Shown: positions 59,756 through 64,000 of the stretch, piece by piece | Layout: each line of letters begins with the position of its first letter | How positions within the stretch are numbered: position 1 is the first letter of the stretch | Source: Manis javanica | Taxonomy: Eukaryota > Chordata > Mammalia > Pholidota > Manidae | Assembly: GCF_040802235.1 (NCBI RefSeq) | Contig: NC_133165.1 | Location: 45,273,629-45,337,628, forward strand | Length of the DNA: 64,000 bases | Direction of reading: 5' to 3' | Position numbers and translations under genes: made by a program | Notes under the pieces: generated by a model | Databases searched by the model: none | Told to the model about the DNA's origin: nothing | The model's input: only the letters and a program-made list of their open reading frames with translations

Positions 59756-61700
59756 TAATACAACACAAAATAGTGTGTGAGGAAGACCAAGAGGAGACCT
59801 GGGCAGGTCTTCTGAATCAAGGAAGGTGGCTCACTCTGGCGTTGAAGGATGAGAAAGATTTCAACCAGGATAGGCATGTTCCACTTGACTGACCCATAAA
59901 GAACTGGGTAGAGAGTAATGGGAGACAGATGCACAGAGAAGTAGGGACCCATCTGGGAGGGCCACGGACCCCAGCAGAAGAGTTTGAGGTTTACCTGTAG
60001 GTGTCTAGGAGCCATGAAAAGTTCTTGAGCAGGAGCAGGGCCATTTGACAGGCGCTATCAGAATATGTCTGTAAAACAGTGTGGACTGACCTGTGTGAAG
60101 AGGCTGGATGCTATGGATCTGATGGGCCTCTGCTCCCAGAGACAGGTGATTGGGAGCTGGCCCCAAGCTAAAAAGGAAGACGTTTTCTTGTAGTTGCTCT
60201 TGTTTGCTGACCCAAAAGAAAGAAACTCATGAAAGGCCTCTGCCATAGAATCTGCATAGCTCAGTGACTGACAACATGAACAGTGAACAAGTAAATCCCA
60301 GGGGGTTCAAGCATGGAGAGGTGGAACAAGGGAACCAGACTGCTGGGCAAGAGGTAACTAGGAGGAGGAGGGTGTGACGGCTAAGGGGTGACAAGTATTT
60401 GAGAAGGGTGAGCCAAAGCAAAGGTGGAGCTGGAGAAAGGAGGTGCCACCAGGGAGTGTGGAGTAGAACCAGGGAGTGTGTCAAGCATGGAACTGTGCAG
60501 GTCAACATATGACACAGGGTGAATGCTACTTGTTCTTTCTTTCTTGTTTATCCATTTAACAAATATCTAATAAGCATTTGCCATGTACTAGGTATTATAT
60601 GTGCCAGCATATAGCAAGGAACACAGACATAGGAATCCTCTAGGAGCTTATGTTCGAGTAGGGTGGGGAGAGACAAGCGATCAGCCAGTACCTACATAAG
60701 ACTAGGTGCTGTCATTACAAAGTATCAGCAGGATGAAACATCTATAACAGGATGTGCTGCCAGGGCCTACGGTGGGTACTCAGATTAGGCCTTGGTGAGG
60801 AGGAGACTTTTGAGCTGAGATCCAAATGAGAAGAAGCCAAAGGGGAAAAGGTCAGGTCACAGGATGTGGGAGTCCTGGAGGGTAGGACTTCAGAGGCTAG
60901 GGGTGAGGACAGAATTAGGAGGTGGCTACAGAGTTTCCATACAGAGGGAAAAACAAGTGCCGTGCTCTGAGGTATGGATGAGTTCAGCAGAAAGGACACT
61001 GGTGGCTGGATTGAGAACTGAGTGGAGAATATTTACAGATACCCTGGGAAAGTGGCTTAGGGTCAGGTCATAGAGCTCTTGCTTTCCGTGATGTGAACTT
61101 CAGATTTGATTCTAAATATATTGGGAAGACATTGGTTTGGTTTGGTTTTTGTTTTGTGGTAAACTATACATAACAAAATTTACCATTTTAAAGATGTTTT
61201 AAGTGTACAGTTTAGTGTCATTAAGTACATTTACATTGTCATGCAACCATCACCACCATCCCCCTCCAAAACGTATTCATCTTCCCCAACCAAAACTCTG
61301 GACTCAATAAACCTAATATCCCATTCCCCCCTCCCGCCAGCCCTTGGAAAGCACCATTTTACTTTCTGTCTCTATGAATCTGACCACTCTAGGGACCTCC
61401 AATATAAGCCACTGGGGGATTTTAAGCAGAGTAGCAAGGTGATCTGATCTGCATTTTGGATACCACTCTGGCTGCTCGAGTACACTGCAGTGGGGCAAGC
61501 AGAGGGGAGGTAGAGGTTAGCAGGGCTGGAAGTAAATGTTCGAAGATGAAAGGACAGGTCCTGTCTTTGGATTGGATGTGGGGACATAGAACATTGGAAG
61601 GCCAAAACAATGATAAGGTTTTTGGCTGAGTGAGGAAGATGGAGGAGCCAGTTTCTGGGGTGGCCCTGGAGGTGATGACAGGGTGGACTGCAGTATTTTA
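59756..61700. repeat. Old interspersed repeat, interrupted by an L1M-type piece
   Basis: Parts such as 'tggctgctcgagtacactgc' and 'ttttaagcagagtagcaagg' near 61420-61490, and 'ccatgtactaggtattatat' near 60580, belong to a widespread old mammalian repeat whose name I cannot state with confidence. An old L1-type sequence (about 61135-61395) is inserted in it. Confidence 0.55.
61135..61395. mobile_element. Old L1M-type fragment nested in another repeat
   Basis: 'aactatacataacaaaattt', 'aagtgtacagtttagtgtca' and 'gtcatgcaaccatcaccacc' are an ordered set known from old L1 3' ends. The flanking repeat reads on across it (acattgg... | ...ccactggggg). Confidence 0.65.
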
Positions 61701-63640
61701 GAACTGGAAGGGAGCTCTTGTTGCTTTCTGGCTCCATGTTTAAGCAGGGTTTGGGAAACAGTGGGTGGAACAGATTTCTCTCCAAAGGGCACAGGGAAGA
61801 ACACTTGTACTTCTACCATGTGGCTGTGGAAACACTGTCGCACAGAATATGCTCTCACAGAGGCTGAGCCCAGAGGGGAAGGGCCTTACTTAACACCACA
61901 TAATTCAGTGACAGAAGGAGGCCTGGAATGCAAACCTCCCATGTCTCTTGCTCTCTTCACTACACCAGGCTGCAGTAGCCCATGAACGAGACAGGCAACA
62001 GGCTGGAAAGCCCAGAGAGCAGCTAGGAGATCCCAGGCCTGAATCAGCAAGGACCTGAGCAAAAGGACCCACTGGTGAGAGCTACTACAAGGTACATTTT
62101 GTGAAGCCTGTCACCCTTCCACCAAGGCATTTCACATACCCACGAAACACTGAAATGACACATTTTTCTCCCCAGGATATGACCATTAAGTATAATCCTC
62201 TTATTTACTCTTCAATACTTATCATGGGCTGTCATTTTAATTTTTTTCTCTTCACATTTATACAACAGTATGGAAATTTGTGTGACCAGAAGCAGCTCTT
62301 CTGACTTCCTAGGTGCCTCCTTCTTGCACTACCTCAGATTACAACTGCGTCTTGGTAACTTGCCTAAAACCCCACCTCTCTGGTTGCTGAGATTGGACTT
62401 TCAATAATTTGAGGCGTTTTGGAGTCAGACTAGCTTGGTTTGAATTCTGTCTTCACTTAGCTGTGCAGCTGCGGCAAGGTCATCCTTCTGTGACTCAACT
62501 TCCTGATCGAGAAGGGCACCTATCTGAGCTGTTGTCAAAGTCAGATGAGCTAACACAGAGAAGCACTTTGGACACTCGGGCATATAGTAAATAGTCAAGC
62601 AGAGTAAACTAATATTATTAGTATCTTAGTCATATCACAGAACCAACAGCAGCTCTTGCACAGTCTGCCATTGTTTTGTTAGGAGAGCTTGGAATTGGGA
62701 AATCTGGAGGCACAGTTAAGAGGAGTATTAAAACACATGAGCCCTGTCATCCAGTAACTCGTCTTAATTTTTTATGCTATCATAATAAGTTGAGAATTCA
62801 GTTCGTTTTCACAAGGTCAGCAAGGCATCAGTAAATTCAAAGTGTTCATGTTGCTTTTCTGGAACAGGCCTGGAGGAGGCAAGCACCAGGCAGTGGAAAA
62901 GGCATTTAGGAGTCTGAAGACCAGAGAATCACTAATTAATGTTACCTAACCTTGGGTAACATCTAGGATTCAACTGCTTCTTCTGTAAAATAACTCTCAG
63001 ACTTTGAGAGACACTTGGCCCAGTATCCAAGTTAAATAGATGGTAAATGGTGGAAATACCATAGACAGACAATCTCTGGAAGGATATTTAAGGTGTTAAT
63101 AGAGGAATTGGGTTGGAGATTTCTCAGAATATTCTATACCTTGTAAATGAAAAAAGAGAAATGAAGTAAAAAAAAATCTTTTTTTAAAGACCAGGTCACT
63201 TATGGGCCTTCCTTTGGGCACTGGGAAGGGGACGGCAGGCCAGGGGCCCCTGCATCCTGGCCTAGTTTCTTTTCCTGCACCGCTCATCGCACGCACCCTC
63301 AGTCAAGCACCAGAGCCTCAGTCTCATGAACTTCTCTCTCACGAGCTCAGACATGAGCTGTGGTCATCTTTATGGAACAGAAGATGACTCGGGGCTGGTG
63401 GGGAGAACTCTGGGGGTGCTGACATGTCTGCAACACCAGACCGACATTGATGCTGTTAAATACCTTTCTCTAAAACTGAAAGACACTAGAGTGCCGCCAT
63501 CTCTTCTGAGGGCCCCTACATTTCCTCTGTCCTGGAACCACCGAGTTTGCTCAACCACCTATTTCTCGCATCCTAGAGAGGCCCCATCTGAAGCTGTTTC
63601 TGGCCACCTAGAGTGGGCCAGGGAGGGCAGCTGTGTGTGA
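61701..63640. other. Intergenic, nothing firm
   Basis: No gene is supported. 62430-62620 ('cagctgcggcaaggtcatcc') and 62930-63010 look MIR-like. Confidence 0.45.
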
Positions 63641-63682
63641 CTCCCTGGCCCTGCTACCGGTTCCCTGTGGAGGTGCCCGTGA

Positions 63683-63889
<207 letters not shown>

Positions 63890-64000
63890 TAGGATGGTGT
63901 CTTGCCAATGGGTTTCAGCCCTGGGCTTGCTATGGATTCAATATGACCAAAGAAATTGATAGCAAAACATTCTTTGGGGTGAAAGGGTTTATTACCCGGC

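Noticed and set aside
63965-64000. Start of another LTR at the window edge ('gggtttattacccggc')
   Set aside because: Too short to identify; only a vague resemblance to reversed LTR poly(A) regions.

Overview
This window is nuclear DNA of a placental mammal. It has intron-containing genes with GT-AG splice sites, KRAB zinc-finger genes, LINE-1, MIR, L2 and MER5-type repeats, and endogenous retroviruses. Four protein-coding genes can be assembled exon by exon. On the minus strand are FBRS (start codon 13692, stop 3695; 17 coding exons, 968 codons) and PRR14 (start 20140, stop 16206; 11 coding exons, 586 codons). On the plus strand are ZNF689 (46869-50305; 3 exons, 500 codons) and ZNF688 (56267-58168; 3 exons, 276 codons). 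All joins keep frame. I recognise the block as the gene neighbourhood of human 16p11.2 (ZNF688 - ZNF785 - ZNF689 - PRR14 - FBRS), seen here in reverse. Order-level placement of the species is not secure; the L1 3' ends are a distinctive lineage-specific type that could settle it.

Layout. 1-1357 is the 3' end of a decayed L1. 2.45-14.85 kb is FBRS with its 3' UTR, a probable non-coding first exon and a first intron full of a CCCTTTAA-containing degenerate repeat. 14.85-15.3 kb is a GC-rich promoter. 16.1-21.2 kb is PRR14 and its promoter. 24.35-27.47 kb is a minus-strand L1. 27832-40389 is a class I (gammaretrovirus-like) provirus with a 5-bp target duplication; it has been broken by a betaretrovirus-like element (about 33.9-38.17 kb, minus), which itself holds a solo LTR with its own target duplication. 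42.7-43.5 kb is a decayed zinc-finger array. 46.2-52.4 kb is ZNF689. 55.4-58.8 kb is ZNF688. The rest is old repeats, ending with a decayed KRAB exon near 63.8 kb.

Function. FBRS belongs to the AUTS2/FBRS/FBRSL1 family linked to Polycomb complexes. PRR14 tethers HP1-marked heterochromatin to the nuclear lamina. ZNF688 and ZNF689 are KRAB zinc-finger proteins, a family that recruits TRIM28 and heterochromatin factors to DNA. The locus is therefore a cluster of chromatin regulators, although nothing here shows that they act together. I found no clear new biological system. The most unusual items are the repeat in FBRS intron 1, a GTGA repeat that forms the splice donor of a 45-nt FBRS exon, a second HP1-like motif in PRR14, the three-level retroviral nest, and relics suggesting that a ZNF785-type gene decayed or moved.
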